The translations under genes were made by a program, and so were the position numbers. DNA of 64,000 nt from Corallococcus coralloides DSM 2259 (GTDB lineage: Bacteria > Myxococcota > Myxococcia > Myxococcales > Myxococcaceae): NCBI RefSeq assembly GCF_000255295.1, contig NC_017030.1:806001-870000 (forward strand), read 5' to 3'. Under the pieces are notes generated by a model. That model made no database searches, was not told where the DNA came from, and saw nothing but the letters and a program-made list of their open reading frames with translations. Shown one piece after another: positions 18,414 to 26,583 of the stretch; within the stretch, counting starts at the first letter, position 1; every line of letters begins with the position of its first letter.

Positions 18414-19601
18414 CTAGCTGAAGGGCAGGCTGGCCAGCCGCTCGCGGAAGCGGGCGAGCAGCTCCCTCGCGCCGGCCTCGTTGAGCCCCGCGGAGGCCTC
18501 CTGACGGCCCTTGCGCAGGAAGGCGTCGAAGGGCGCCGAGCGGCCCGACAGCGCGCCCGCCGCCGTCACCGCCTCCTCCAGGACCCGCGCCGCGCCCGGA
18601 GAGCCCAGCTCCAGGTGCATCTCCACCTGCTCCAGCTTCGCACCGCTCGCGGCCCACACCGCGCGGTCGTGCACGGTGAGCCACATGCGGGTCAGCTCCT
18701 CCATCGCTTCTTCCAGCAGCGCGAGGAAGGGCTCCACCAGCCCGGGCAGCACCTCAGGCCCCAGCGCGGCCTGCGTGCCCGCGTCACGCAGCCGGCCTCG
18801 CGCCGCGACGATTTCGCGCTTGGTGGGCGTCTTCAGCGCGAGCGACGCGGGCAGGGACACGAACGCGGCCAGGCTCTCCTCGGCCTGCCTCGCCAGCGCG
18901 GGCCGCTGGGCGTCCGTGGCCTTCGCGGCGCGCTCCAGCCGGCCTTGCAGTGAGCGGCGCAGATCCGCCGCCGCGCCTCGCAGGGCCACGCGCGCGCCCA
19001 CCTGGTTCGCGTAGCCGGGCACCACGTCCTCGCGGCGCACGTCCGCGAAGGCCGCGGCGGTGAGGTACACGAGGTCGCCAATGCGGTTGCGGAAGTCCGC
19101 GCGCGACGCGGCCAGCTCCGACATCAGCGTCCAGCGGTCGCTCACCACCTCCGGCCGGCGCATCTGCACGCCCAGCTCCTGCAAGCGCTTGGACAGGCGC
19201 TCCGCGCTGGCGTGCAGCACGGCCTCCGCTTCCTGGGACAGGCGCTCGTCGGAGCTCGCGGGCGGCGGGGCCCAGCCGCCGTCGCTGGACGTGGCGGGGC
19301 GCGCGGGCGGCGGGAAGGCGTCGCGGATGGCGGCCACGAGCTTGTTGACGTCCGTCAGCGTCTCGCCGATGGCGGGCGCCATCGTCTCCCAGAGGGACAG
19401 GTCCGCGGCGTCGTCGGGTTCGGCGGTGGTGGGCTCGTACTTCACGATGCTCAGGTGCCCCAGCCGGTCGATGGCGACGGCGGCCGCCTGGTAGACCTTG
19501 CGCAGCCGCGTCGCGAAGTCGCGGTCCATCAAGGCTTCGAGCAGCGCATCCAGGCGGGGCGGCAGGGCATCCTGCGGGAGACGGTTCTTCGACACGGCCA
19601 T
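18414..19601 (-). CDS. Hypothetical alpha-helical protein
   Basis: 395 residues, mostly helical with frequent Leu/Ala heptads (EAEAVLHASAERLSKRLQELG, FLALLEEAMEELTRMW). No signal peptide, membrane span or known motif was seen, so it is probably cytoplasmic. It ends at the convergent hairpin at 18373-18398 and is divergent from the split macroglobulin genes that start at 19705. Any connection to them would be a guess. Confidence 0.7.
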   Translation of the reverse strand: MAVSKNRLPQDALPPRLDALLEALMDRDFATRLRKVYQAAAVAIDRLGHLSIVKYEPTTAEPDDAADLSLWETMAPAIGETLTDVNKLVAAIRDAFPPPARPATSSDGGWAPPPASSDERLSQEAEAVLHASAERLSKRLQELGVQMRRPEVVSDRWTLMSELAASRADFRNRIGDLVYLTAAAFADVRREDVVPGYANQVGARVALRGAAADLRRSLQGRLERAAKATDAQRPALARQAEESLAAFVSLPASLALKTPTKREIVAARGRLRDAGTQAALGPEVLPGLVEPFLALLEEAMEELTRMWLTVHDRAVWAASGAKLEQVEMHLELGSPGAARVLEEAVTAAGALSGRSAPFDAFLRKGRQEASAGLNEAGARELLARFRERLASLPFS

Positions 19602-19704
19602 GACGCGTCACCCTAGCCCAGCCACCCCACGGATACGTCAACGGGGGGAGGTGGGGACCGGCTCCGCGCTTTCCGGCGTACAGTGGAAAGACGGGGAGAA
19701 ACGC

Positions 19705-22700
19705 ATGACAGGTGGCATCCAGCGCCGGCGATGGGTGGCCAGAGGGCTCGGGCTGTTGTTCGTGGGGGGAGGCCTGGCCTTCATTGCTTCCGGGCGATGT
19801 CTGTCCGCCTGGATGTTCCAGGGCGTGGACGTGCGCGCGTGTCCGGACGGCGAGTTCCGCCAGACGGTGAGCCTGTCCGCCAACGGGCTCGCGCGGGGGG
19901 GCTCCAGCCGGGTGACGGTCTGGGCGGAGGCGCACGGGATGGACGCGGAGGGCCGCGAGCTCACGGCCTACGTGGGCCGGGGCACGGCGGCGCTGTTCCT
20001 GGTGGACGCGGCCGGCAAGGAGACGCCGCTGCCGCTGGATGACAAGGGCCGTTGGGAGCGCGAAGGCTCCGGTCCCCTGTCGGCGCCCGTGACGCTGCCC
20101 GCGGTGCCTGACGGCGATTATCAACTTCGCGCACGCCTCACCACGCCGCTGGGCACCGGCACGGTGGACTCGGCGCTGCCCCTGTACGCGCCCGCGCGGG
20201 TGCGCGTGCTGACGGACCGGCCCCTCTATGAGCCCGGGCACCGGGTGCGCTTCCGCGCGGTGGCGCTGCGCGCGAAGGACCTGTCGCCGCTCGATGGACG
20301 GCCGGGGACGTGGAAGGTGACGGACCCCTCCGGCGAGGTGGTGCTGGAGGAGCGCGCGCCCGCGGGCAACTGGGGCGTGGTGGCGGGGGACTTCCCGCTG
20401 GACCGGGGCGCGCCCACGGGCACGTGGATGGTGTCGTGGACCAGCGGTGGCGCCTCTGGTGACGCGGCCTTCACGGTGGAGCCCTTCACGCTGCCGCGCC
20501 TGCGGATGGAGGCGAAGAGCCCCCGGCCCTTCTGGCGCGCCAACGACACGCCGGAGGTGACGGGGCAGGTGTCGTACGCGTCTGGCGCGCCGGTGGCGGA
20601 CACGGACGTGACGCTGGCGTGGAGCCACGCGGGCGCATGGCCTCCTCCGACGGAGTGGCTCCAGGGCGAGCTGCCCACGAAGGCGCGCACGGATGCCGCT
20701 GGCCGCTTCCGCGTGACGCTGCCGCGCGTGCCCCAGGACCTGCGCGGCCAGGCCACGCTGAGCGCGAGCCTGGAGGCGAAGGACCCCACGGGCGAGCCGG
20801 TGCGCGGTGGCGTGTCGCTCCTCCTGTCCGAGGACGCGCTGGCCGTGTCCTCCGTGACGGAGCTGGAGGACGGGCTGGTGGCGGGCTTCAGCAACCGCGT
20901 CTACCTGCGCGCCACCACCGCGTCGGGCCAGGTGCAGCCGGGCGCGGAGGTGACGGTGACGCGCGCGTGGGACCCGCGCGACAAGGGCGTGAGCGCGGTG
21001 GCGGACGAGGACGGCGTGGCCGCCTTCCAGCTGGACCCGGGCCCCGCGGTGAACGTGGTGGTGCCGCCCCTTCTGGTGCGCGTGCAGCCGCGTCCGCCGT
21101 CCGTGTCGCTGGTGTTGTCCAAGGACCTGCTGGGCGCGCAGGGAGGACAGACGTCGCTGGAGGACCAGCTCGCGCTGGAGCGGCTGCTGCCCACGCTGCA
21201 CCCTTGCGCGCGCTTCGTCTCCCCGGCCTCTGGCTCCGCCATGGCGGAGTTCGCGGTGCGGGTGGGCGCGGCCGGGCAGGTGCTGGACGTGGCCGGCGCG
21301 GAAGAGGGGTTGGAGGCGTGCATGGCGTCGGCGCTGCGCGCGAAGGGACTGCCGGCAAGAGCGGAGCGGATGCTCCAGCTTCGCTTCCATGCGCGGGAGC
21401 CGGGCCTGCCTTCCTTCCGCTGGAACACGCAGGTCGCCTTCGGGGACGAGCGGGGCTTGAGCGACGGGCTGACGCTCGCCACGCTGGATGCGCGTTCGTG
21501 CCTGCCTCCCACGCTGGACCGCGCCGTGGCCATCCCTGGCGCGATGACGTGGCGGCGGTGGGCGGACAAGCCGGAGCTGGCGCTGTCCTGGGTGGCGGAG
21601 CCCGTGCCGGATGACTCGCTCCCCGAGGCGGTGCTGGCGTGCGTGAAGGAGCGCTTCGCGCGCATCCGCGTTCCGGCCTCGACGCAGGCGGAGCTCCAGT
21701 CGGGACGGCGGCCGTCGGAGGCCATGGGCGTGGTGCGCTTCATCGCGCAGCCCACATACGGCGGCAACGGCATCCCCCGTCCGCCCCAGGCCACCACGTT
21801 CCTGGGCTACGAGTTGAAGGTCCGCGCGAAGTGGGATGGTCAGGACATGGGGGAGACGAAGCTCGTGCTGCGCCCCGCGCACCTGCCGCCGCTGCGCTCC
21901 CGCGTGACGCCGGTGCTGGCGAAGGCAGGCGAGTCCGTGAAGGTGGAGCTGCTGCGCGGCCCCGGCTTCACGGGTGAGCTGCCCAAGACGCTGGAGCTGG
22001 TGGCGGGGCTGACGCGGCTCAAGGAGAAGCTGGACCCGGCCACGCGCTCCGCGCACTTCACGCTGCCCCAGGACTTCGAGGGCTGGGCGCAGGTGGAGGG
22101 CGTGGAGGCGACCGCGCGCGTGTACGTGGCGCCCCGCGCGTCGCTGTCGGTGGAGGTGTCTCCTGACAAGCCCGCGTACGCGCCCGGAGAGCTGGCGCAC
22201 CTCCAGGTCCACACGCGCGTGGACGGCAAGGACGGCGAGGCGGCGGTGGGCCTCTTCGGCGTGGACGAGACGCTGTCCCAGCTGGCGCCGCTGCCAGGCG
22301 CGGACGCGCTGGACGGGCTGCGGCCTGCTCCGTCGGTGGCCACGCCTGCCTTCGGCGTGCTGGACGGCCAGGCGCTGGCCATGGGCCGCATCCGGGGCGC
22401 GAACGCGGCCGCGGCGGCGCTCTTGCGCGTGACGGGGGTGCCCGGGCTGGAGGACGTGGAGACGGCCGTGTCGGTGAACGCCAGGAGCCCCTTCTCCCCG
22501 GACGCGGAGCTGACGGAGCCCTTCTACGCGGTGCTGACGGAGCTGCACGCGCGCACGCGCAAGTGGGAGGAGACCGCGCCCGAGGGTGAGACGTTGGACC
22601 CCGCAGGGCTCGCGCGGCTGTGGGCGGAGTCGCTGGCCGCGTGCGAGCAGCGCGGGCAGAAGGTGACGGATGCGTTCGGCCGCAAGCTGCGCCTGTCGCG

Positions 22701-22815
22701 GCTGCCGCAGGACCTGCTGGCCCTCACGGATCCGCGCGCGGTGGTGGTGAATGGAACGCGGTTGCCGGAGGACGTCGTGAACTGGGGCGCGTGGGTCGCC
22801 CGGGAGGCGCCATGA
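19705..22815 (+). CDS. N-terminal half of an alpha-2-macroglobulin-like protein with two inserted cysteine-paired domains
   Basis: 1036 residues. One N-terminal membrane span (VARGLGLLFVGGGLAFIA) anchors it facing the periplasm. The bait/MG2 region is marked by TDRPLYEPGHRVRFR at about 170, the counterpart of the TDKPIYRPG motif of macroglobulins, followed by further beta domains. Around 490-560 and 590-690 are two segments that each begin and end with Cys (Cys501/539 and Cys599/646) and read like TonB/PglI-type C-terminal domains (AVRVGAAGQVLDV...ACMASALRAKGL). Bacterial macroglobulins trap proteases in the periplasm. The 3' end overlaps the next gene by 4 nt (ATGA). GGGGAG precedes the start at 19705. 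Confidence 0.85.
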   Translation: MTGGIQRRRWVARGLGLLFVGGGLAFIASGRCLSAWMFQGVDVRACPDGEFRQTVSLSANGLARGGSSRVTVWAEAHGMDAEGRELTAYVGRGTAALFLVDAAGKETPLPLDDKGRWEREGSGPLSAPVTLPAVPDGDYQLRARLTTPLGTGTVDSALPLYAPARVRVLTDRPLYEPGHRVRFRAVALRAKDLSPLDGRPGTWKVTDPSGEVVLEERAPAGNWGVVAGDFPLDRGAPTGTWMVSWTSGGASGDAAFTVEPFTLPRLRMEAKSPRPFWRANDTPEVTGQVSYASGAPVADTDVTLAWSHAGAWPPPTEWLQGELPTKARTDAAGRFRVTLPRVPQDLRGQATLSASLEAKDPTGEPVRGGVSLLLSEDALAVSSVTELEDGLVAGFSNRVYLRATTASGQVQPGAEVTVTRAWDPRDKGVSAVADEDGVAAFQLDPGPAVNVVVPPLLVRVQPRPPSVSLVLSKDLLGAQGGQTSLEDQLALERLLPTLHPCARFVSPASGSAMAEFAVRVGAAGQVLDVAGAEEGLEACMASALRAKGLPARAERMLQLRFHAREPGLPSFRWNTQVAFGDERGLSDGLTLATLDARSCLPPTLDRAVAIPGAMTWRRWADKPELALSWVAEPVPDDSLPEAVLACVKERFARIRVPASTQAELQSGRRPSEAMGVVRFIAQPTYGGNGIPRPPQATTFLGYELKVRAKWDGQDMGETKLVLRPAHLPPLRSRVTPVLAKAGESVKVELLRGPGFTGELPKTLELVAGLTRLKEKLDPATRSAHFTLPQDFEGWAQVEGVEATARVYVAPRASLSVEVSPDKPAYAPGELAHLQVHTRVDGKDGEAAVGLFGVDETLSQLAPLPGADALDGLRPAPSVATPAFGVLDGQALAMGRIRGANAAAAALLRVTGVPGLEDVETAVSVNARSPFSPDAELTEPFYAVLTELHARTRKWEETAPEGETLDPAGLARLWAESLAACEQRGQKVTDAFGRKLRLSRLPQDLLALTDPRAVVVNGTRLPEDVVNWGAWVAREAP

Positions 22816-25163
22816 AGCAGCGCTCGTGGATGTCCGGGGTCGTGGGCCTCGGGGTGGGGTTCGTGCTGGGCGGGGTGACGCTCGCGCTGGTGGCGGGGGA
22901 TGTGATTCGCAAGACCATGGGGCAGTCCGCCGCCGCGCTCGCGGGGGACGGCATCGTCGCCACCCTGTCGCCACGCCCCGGCGGTAGGACGATGAAGAGC
23001 TTCGGCTCGTCGACCTCCTACGACGAGGAGTCCGTCGATTCGCGAGGCGGCGGCGGGGCCGAACCTCCGATGGCCGCGGCACCCGTGATGGAGGTGGCGG
23101 CACCTCCGGAGCCGGAGATGGAGGAGGGGGGCGTCAGCGAGGACAAGGGTGGCGCGGCCGCGCCCACCCGCGCGTGGTTCCCGGAGACGTTCCTCTTCGA
23201 GCCCCTGGTGGTGACGGACGCGAACGGCGTGGCGACGGTGCCGGTGCGCGTGCCGGACCGGCTGACGCAGTGGCGGGTGCTGGCGCTCGCGCACTCGCGC
23301 TCCGGCGCGCAGGCGGGGGCGGTGACGTCCTTCGCGGGCACGCTGCCCACGTACGTGGATCCGGTGCTGCCGCCCTTCCTTCGCGCGGGCGACACGGTGC
23401 GCCTCCCGGTGCAGGTGGTGAACACCACCGACAAGGCCGTGGAGGCCGCGCTCAAGGTGGACGTGAAGGGCGCGCAGGTGGAGGCCGGCGCTCGCACCGT
23501 GCGGGTGCCCGCGCGTGGCAGCGTGGTGGAGTTGGTGACGGTGAAGGCCGCGGGCGCGGGGCCGGTGACGCTGCGTGCCTCGCTGGGAGACACGGACGCG
23601 GTCGTGCGCGACTTCGACGTGTGGGCCACCGGCCAGCCCATGGTCCAGACGCGCGGTGGTTCGCTGGCGGCGCCGCGCACGCTGTCCCTGGTGGGCCCCG
23701 CGGACGCGCAGGCCGGCAGTGAGCGGGTGCGCTTGCAGGTGTACCCGGGCGCGCTGGGCATGGTGCGCGCGGAGCTGGCGGCGGTGGAGCGCCGGCCGGT
23801 GGACGTGGCGGGGGACGCGTACGCGCTGCTGCTCGCGGGCCAGGCGCCGGAGCTCCTGAAGTCGCTGGGCGAGACGGCGGACCCCGCGGCGCTGAAGGCG
23901 CTGTCGTTGGTGGCGACGCAGCGGGTGCTGCGCGCGGCGCGGGCGCCGTCGATTGAAGTGGCGACGCGGCTCGCGGAGGGCGCGCTGGCCCACCCGGACA
24001 ACCCCGTGCTCGCGCGGCTGGGGGAGAGACTGGTGGCGCAGGTGGCCCAGGCGCAGCGGCCGGACGGCACCTGCCAGGGCGGTGAGGGCTGGACGCTCCA
24101 GCGGCTGCTGGTGGCGACGGCGAACTGCGCCCGCACGGTGCGCGCGGCGCAGGGCACCCCGGAGGGCAAGCAGCGCGCGTCGGCCTTCACCGTGCGCGCG
24201 TCGGGCGTCTTCGAGCGCTACCTGCCGCAGGTGAAGGATGGCTATACGGCCGCGGTGCTGCTGGCGGAGGGCTCCGCGGAGGGCAGCGTGGCGGACGCCC
24301 TGCGCACCCGCGTGCGCGAGGCGCTGAAGTCCGGCCCGGACGGCACCGCGTGGCTGCCGGTGGATCCGGACACGGTGCGCGCGGATGGGGAGCTGCCCTC
24401 GGAGGCGGAGGCCACGGCGATGGCGGTGCTCGCCCTCCAGGGTGATGCGAAGGCGCCGCTCGCGGACCTGGGCGCCTGGCTGCTCGCGCACTACACGCCG
24501 GGCCTGGGCTGGGGGGATGGGCAGGCCAACCGCGTGGGGCTGCGCGCCGCGCTGGCCCTCTTCAAGGATCCGCTGCCGGACCGGGTGCGCGTGACGGTGG
24601 CGCGCGACGGACAGGTCGTCACGGAGGGCACCTACGACACGAAGGCGCTGCGCGAGGTGCTGGCGCTGGAGGCCGCGGCGCCGGGCTCGGCGGGGTCGCA
24701 TACGTGGACCGTGCGCGCGGAGCCCGCGGTGCCGGGGCTGGGCTTCTCCCTGGCGCTGTCCGCGGCGGTGCCGTGGAAGAGCGAGGTGAAGGGCGGCCTC
24801 CAGCTGGCCGTGACGGGGCCGAAGGAGGCGCGCGTGGGACAGCTGACGAACGTGCGCGTCCAGGTGGGTGCGCCGTCCTCGTTGCCGCTGCGCTTCCAGC
24901 AGGAGCTGCCCGCGGGCGTGCAGGTGGACCCCGCGAGCCTGGCAGCGCTCGTGGCGTCCGGACAGGTGACCTCCTGGGATGTGCAGGATGGTGCGTTGTC
25001 CTTGGACCTTTCTCCCAGGGAGCAGGGCGCGCCGGTGCAGGTGGAGTTCCGCGTGCTGCCCACGCTCGCCGGGACGTTGCAGGCGGGCGCGGCGCGACTG
25101 GGGGTGCCTGGCCGGCCAGACATCACCGCGTCCTTGCCGCCCACCACCTGGGCCGTGCGCTGA
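22812..25163 (+). CDS. C-terminal half of an alpha-2-macroglobulin-like protein (A2M and TED-like regions)
   Basis: 783 residues, translated by ATGA overlap with the first half. An N-terminal membrane span and a Gly/Pro/Glu linker precede AWFPETFLFEPLVVTDANG at about 120, the A2M-domain signature. The remainder resembles the macroglobulin TED helices and receptor-type domain. The GCGEQ thioester motif is absent; the nearest Cys is in DGTCQGGEGW and does not fit. It would thus not couple covalently to targets in the classical way. Splitting into two membrane-anchored halves implies that they assemble with each other. Followed 209 nt later by the EAD1-trypsin gene. Confidence 0.85.
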   Translation: MKQRSWMSGVVGLGVGFVLGGVTLALVAGDVIRKTMGQSAAALAGDGIVATLSPRPGGRTMKSFGSSTSYDEESVDSRGGGGAEPPMAAAPVMEVAAPPEPEMEEGGVSEDKGGAAAPTRAWFPETFLFEPLVVTDANGVATVPVRVPDRLTQWRVLALAHSRSGAQAGAVTSFAGTLPTYVDPVLPPFLRAGDTVRLPVQVVNTTDKAVEAALKVDVKGAQVEAGARTVRVPARGSVVELVTVKAAGAGPVTLRASLGDTDAVVRDFDVWATGQPMVQTRGGSLAAPRTLSLVGPADAQAGSERVRLQVYPGALGMVRAELAAVERRPVDVAGDAYALLLAGQAPELLKSLGETADPAALKALSLVATQRVLRAARAPSIEVATRLAEGALAHPDNPVLARLGERLVAQVAQAQRPDGTCQGGEGWTLQRLLVATANCARTVRAAQGTPEGKQRASAFTVRASGVFERYLPQVKDGYTAAVLLAEGSAEGSVADALRTRVREALKSGPDGTAWLPVDPDTVRADGELPSEAEATAMAVLALQGDAKAPLADLGAWLLAHYTPGLGWGDGQANRVGLRAALALFKDPLPDRVRVTVARDGQVVTEGTYDTKALREVLALEAAAPGSAGSHTWTVRAEPAVPGLGFSLALSAAVPWKSEVKGGLQLAVTGPKEARVGQLTNVRVQVGAPSSLPLRFQQELPAGVQVDPASLAALVASGQVTSWDVQDGALSLDLSPREQGAPVQVEFRVLPTLAGTLQAGAARLGVPGRPDITASLPPTTWAVR

Positions 25164-25371
25164 TGCCCTCCGGTGCCGTGGGGTCATTCTCCACTCACGG
25201 CGCCGGTGCAGGTCCCTTCCGTCTGGCCCCGGGGGCGAGTGGAATGCGCGCCGGAAGCGCGGCAGGGGCCCGTTCCTCCGGGCGCCCCCCGCCCGGTGCA
25301 ATCGCTGCCCGCGTGCGTACACTTCAGGGTGCACGGCGGAGATGCATTTGCGCGCGGCAGCGAGGAATTGG

Positions 25372-26409
25372 ATGGAGCTTGAAGGCTCCGAACAGGAGGA
25401 ACTGACCCACGCCCTCCTGGGCGCGTTCACCTCGGTGGAGGAGCTCCTCCGGATGGTCGAGGTGAAATGCGGCCGCAGCCTGGTGCCCCCCGTCGAACGG
25501 GAGGGGGCGGCGCGGGCCCGGGCGCTCGTGCGCACCGCGGAGGCGGAGGGGTGGACGGACGTGCTGGTGCGCGGCGCGCACGCGGCGGCGCCGGGCCATC
25601 CGCGCATCCGCCGCTTCCTGCAGAGCTACCTGTCCTCCGTGCAGCGCAGCGTGTCCGGCAGTGCCCTGGCGCGCATCGTCCAGCAGTCCAGGCTGGCGCT
25701 GACGCCGCAGGTCTGGCGCGACCGGCTGACCACGCTGTCGCGGCGCGTGTGCCGCGTGGAGCTGGAAGGCGGCCGCGCGCTGGGTACGGGCTTCCTGGTG
25801 GCGCCGGACATCGTGCTGACGAACTCGCACGTCATCGAGCACCGGCTGCTGGAGGCGCTGCGCGTGCGCTTCGACTTGAAGGTGCTGCCGGACCGCATCG
25901 CGGTGCACCCGGGCCGGGTGTTCGCGGTGACGGCGTGCCTGGCGCAGAGCCCGCACAGCCCGGCGGACCTGATGCATCCGCGCCCGCGCGAGGCCACGCG
26001 CGACGAGCTGGACTACGCCTTCCTGCAGATTCAGGACGCCCCCGGCGAGGACCGGCTGGGAGACCGGCCGCGCGGTTTCATCCCGCTGGCCCCGTCGTCG
26101 CCCACGGCGTTCGAGACGGGCGCGCTGGCGCTCGTGGTGCAGCATCCGAAGGGGCGGCCCATGCAGGTGGCGCTGGACACGTTCCAGGCGGTCAACCGCT
26201 CCCAGACGCGAGTCACCTACTGCACCAACACGCACCCGGGTTCGTCCGGGTCGCCCTGCTTCACGCCGGACCTGGAGCTGGTCGCGCTGCACCACAGCGG
26301 AGACCCACGCCCCGGCCACGAGTCCGCCGAGGACGACGAGGGCATCCCCCTGGACACCATCCGCTCGAGCCTGTCCGGGAGCGTGCTGCGCCGCCTCGGC
26401 TGGGAGTGA
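25372..26409 (+). CDS. EAD1 domain fused to a trypsin-like serine protease
   Basis: 345 residues. The first 80 (MELEGSEQEELTHALLGAF, LLRMVEVKCGRSL) match the effector-associated domain EAD1, a small helical adaptor that links effectors to conflict-system regulators. The catalytic part has His153 in LTNSHVIEH, Asp214 in DELDYAFLQI and Ser292 in HPGSSGSPCF, a complete trypsin-fold triad. No signal peptide is present, so a cytoplasmic effector is expected; activation through EAD1-EAD1 contact is family knowledge. The ATG at 25372 is chosen for the GAGGA site 6 nt upstream; the one at 25343 is too close to its purine run. The solitary palindrome at 26433 lies 24 nt beyond the stop. Confidence 0.85.
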   Translation: MELEGSEQEELTHALLGAFTSVEELLRMVEVKCGRSLVPPVEREGAARARALVRTAEAEGWTDVLVRGAHAAAPGHPRIRRFLQSYLSSVQRSVSGSALARIVQQSRLALTPQVWRDRLTTLSRRVCRVELEGGRALGTGFLVAPDIVLTNSHVIEHRLLEALRVRFDLKVLPDRIAVHPGRVFAVTACLAQSPHSPADLMHPRPREATRDELDYAFLQIQDAPGEDRLGDRPRGFIPLAPSSPTAFETGALALVVQHPKGRPMQVALDTFQAVNRSQTRVTYCTNTHPGSSGSPCFTPDLELVALHHSGDPRPGHESAEDDEGIPLDTIRSSLSGSVLRRLGWE

Positions 26410-26432
26410 CGAGGCCGGGCCCCGGTCTTCCA

Positions 26433-26459
26433 GAACCTGTCCGACTGTCGGACAGGTTC
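26433..26459. repeat. Solitary copy of the 53-kb palindromic repeat
   Basis: GAACCTGTCCGAC and its exact reverse complement flank one central T, giving a 13-bp perfect stem. Apart from the central base it is the same sequence as the perfect copies in the array at 53,424-54,343. It begins 24 nt after the EAD1-trypsin stop, where it might serve as a terminator. Confidence 0.85.
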
Positions 26460-26583
26460 GTGCGGTACGCCGCCGACAGCGAGCCTGGAAGCACGGCTGC
26501 TACACCCCTGTGACGAGGCTGTGGATCCGCACGCGTGGACGCGCATGCGGGCGCGGGGAAGGGGGCTGCTATCGTCCCCGCGC

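Noticed and set aside
18784-23103. 1439-residue frame on the minus strand over the macroglobulin genes
   Set aside because: It lies opposite strong, domain-bearing genes, has Arg/His-rich composition typical of antisense of GC-rich codons, and no domain.
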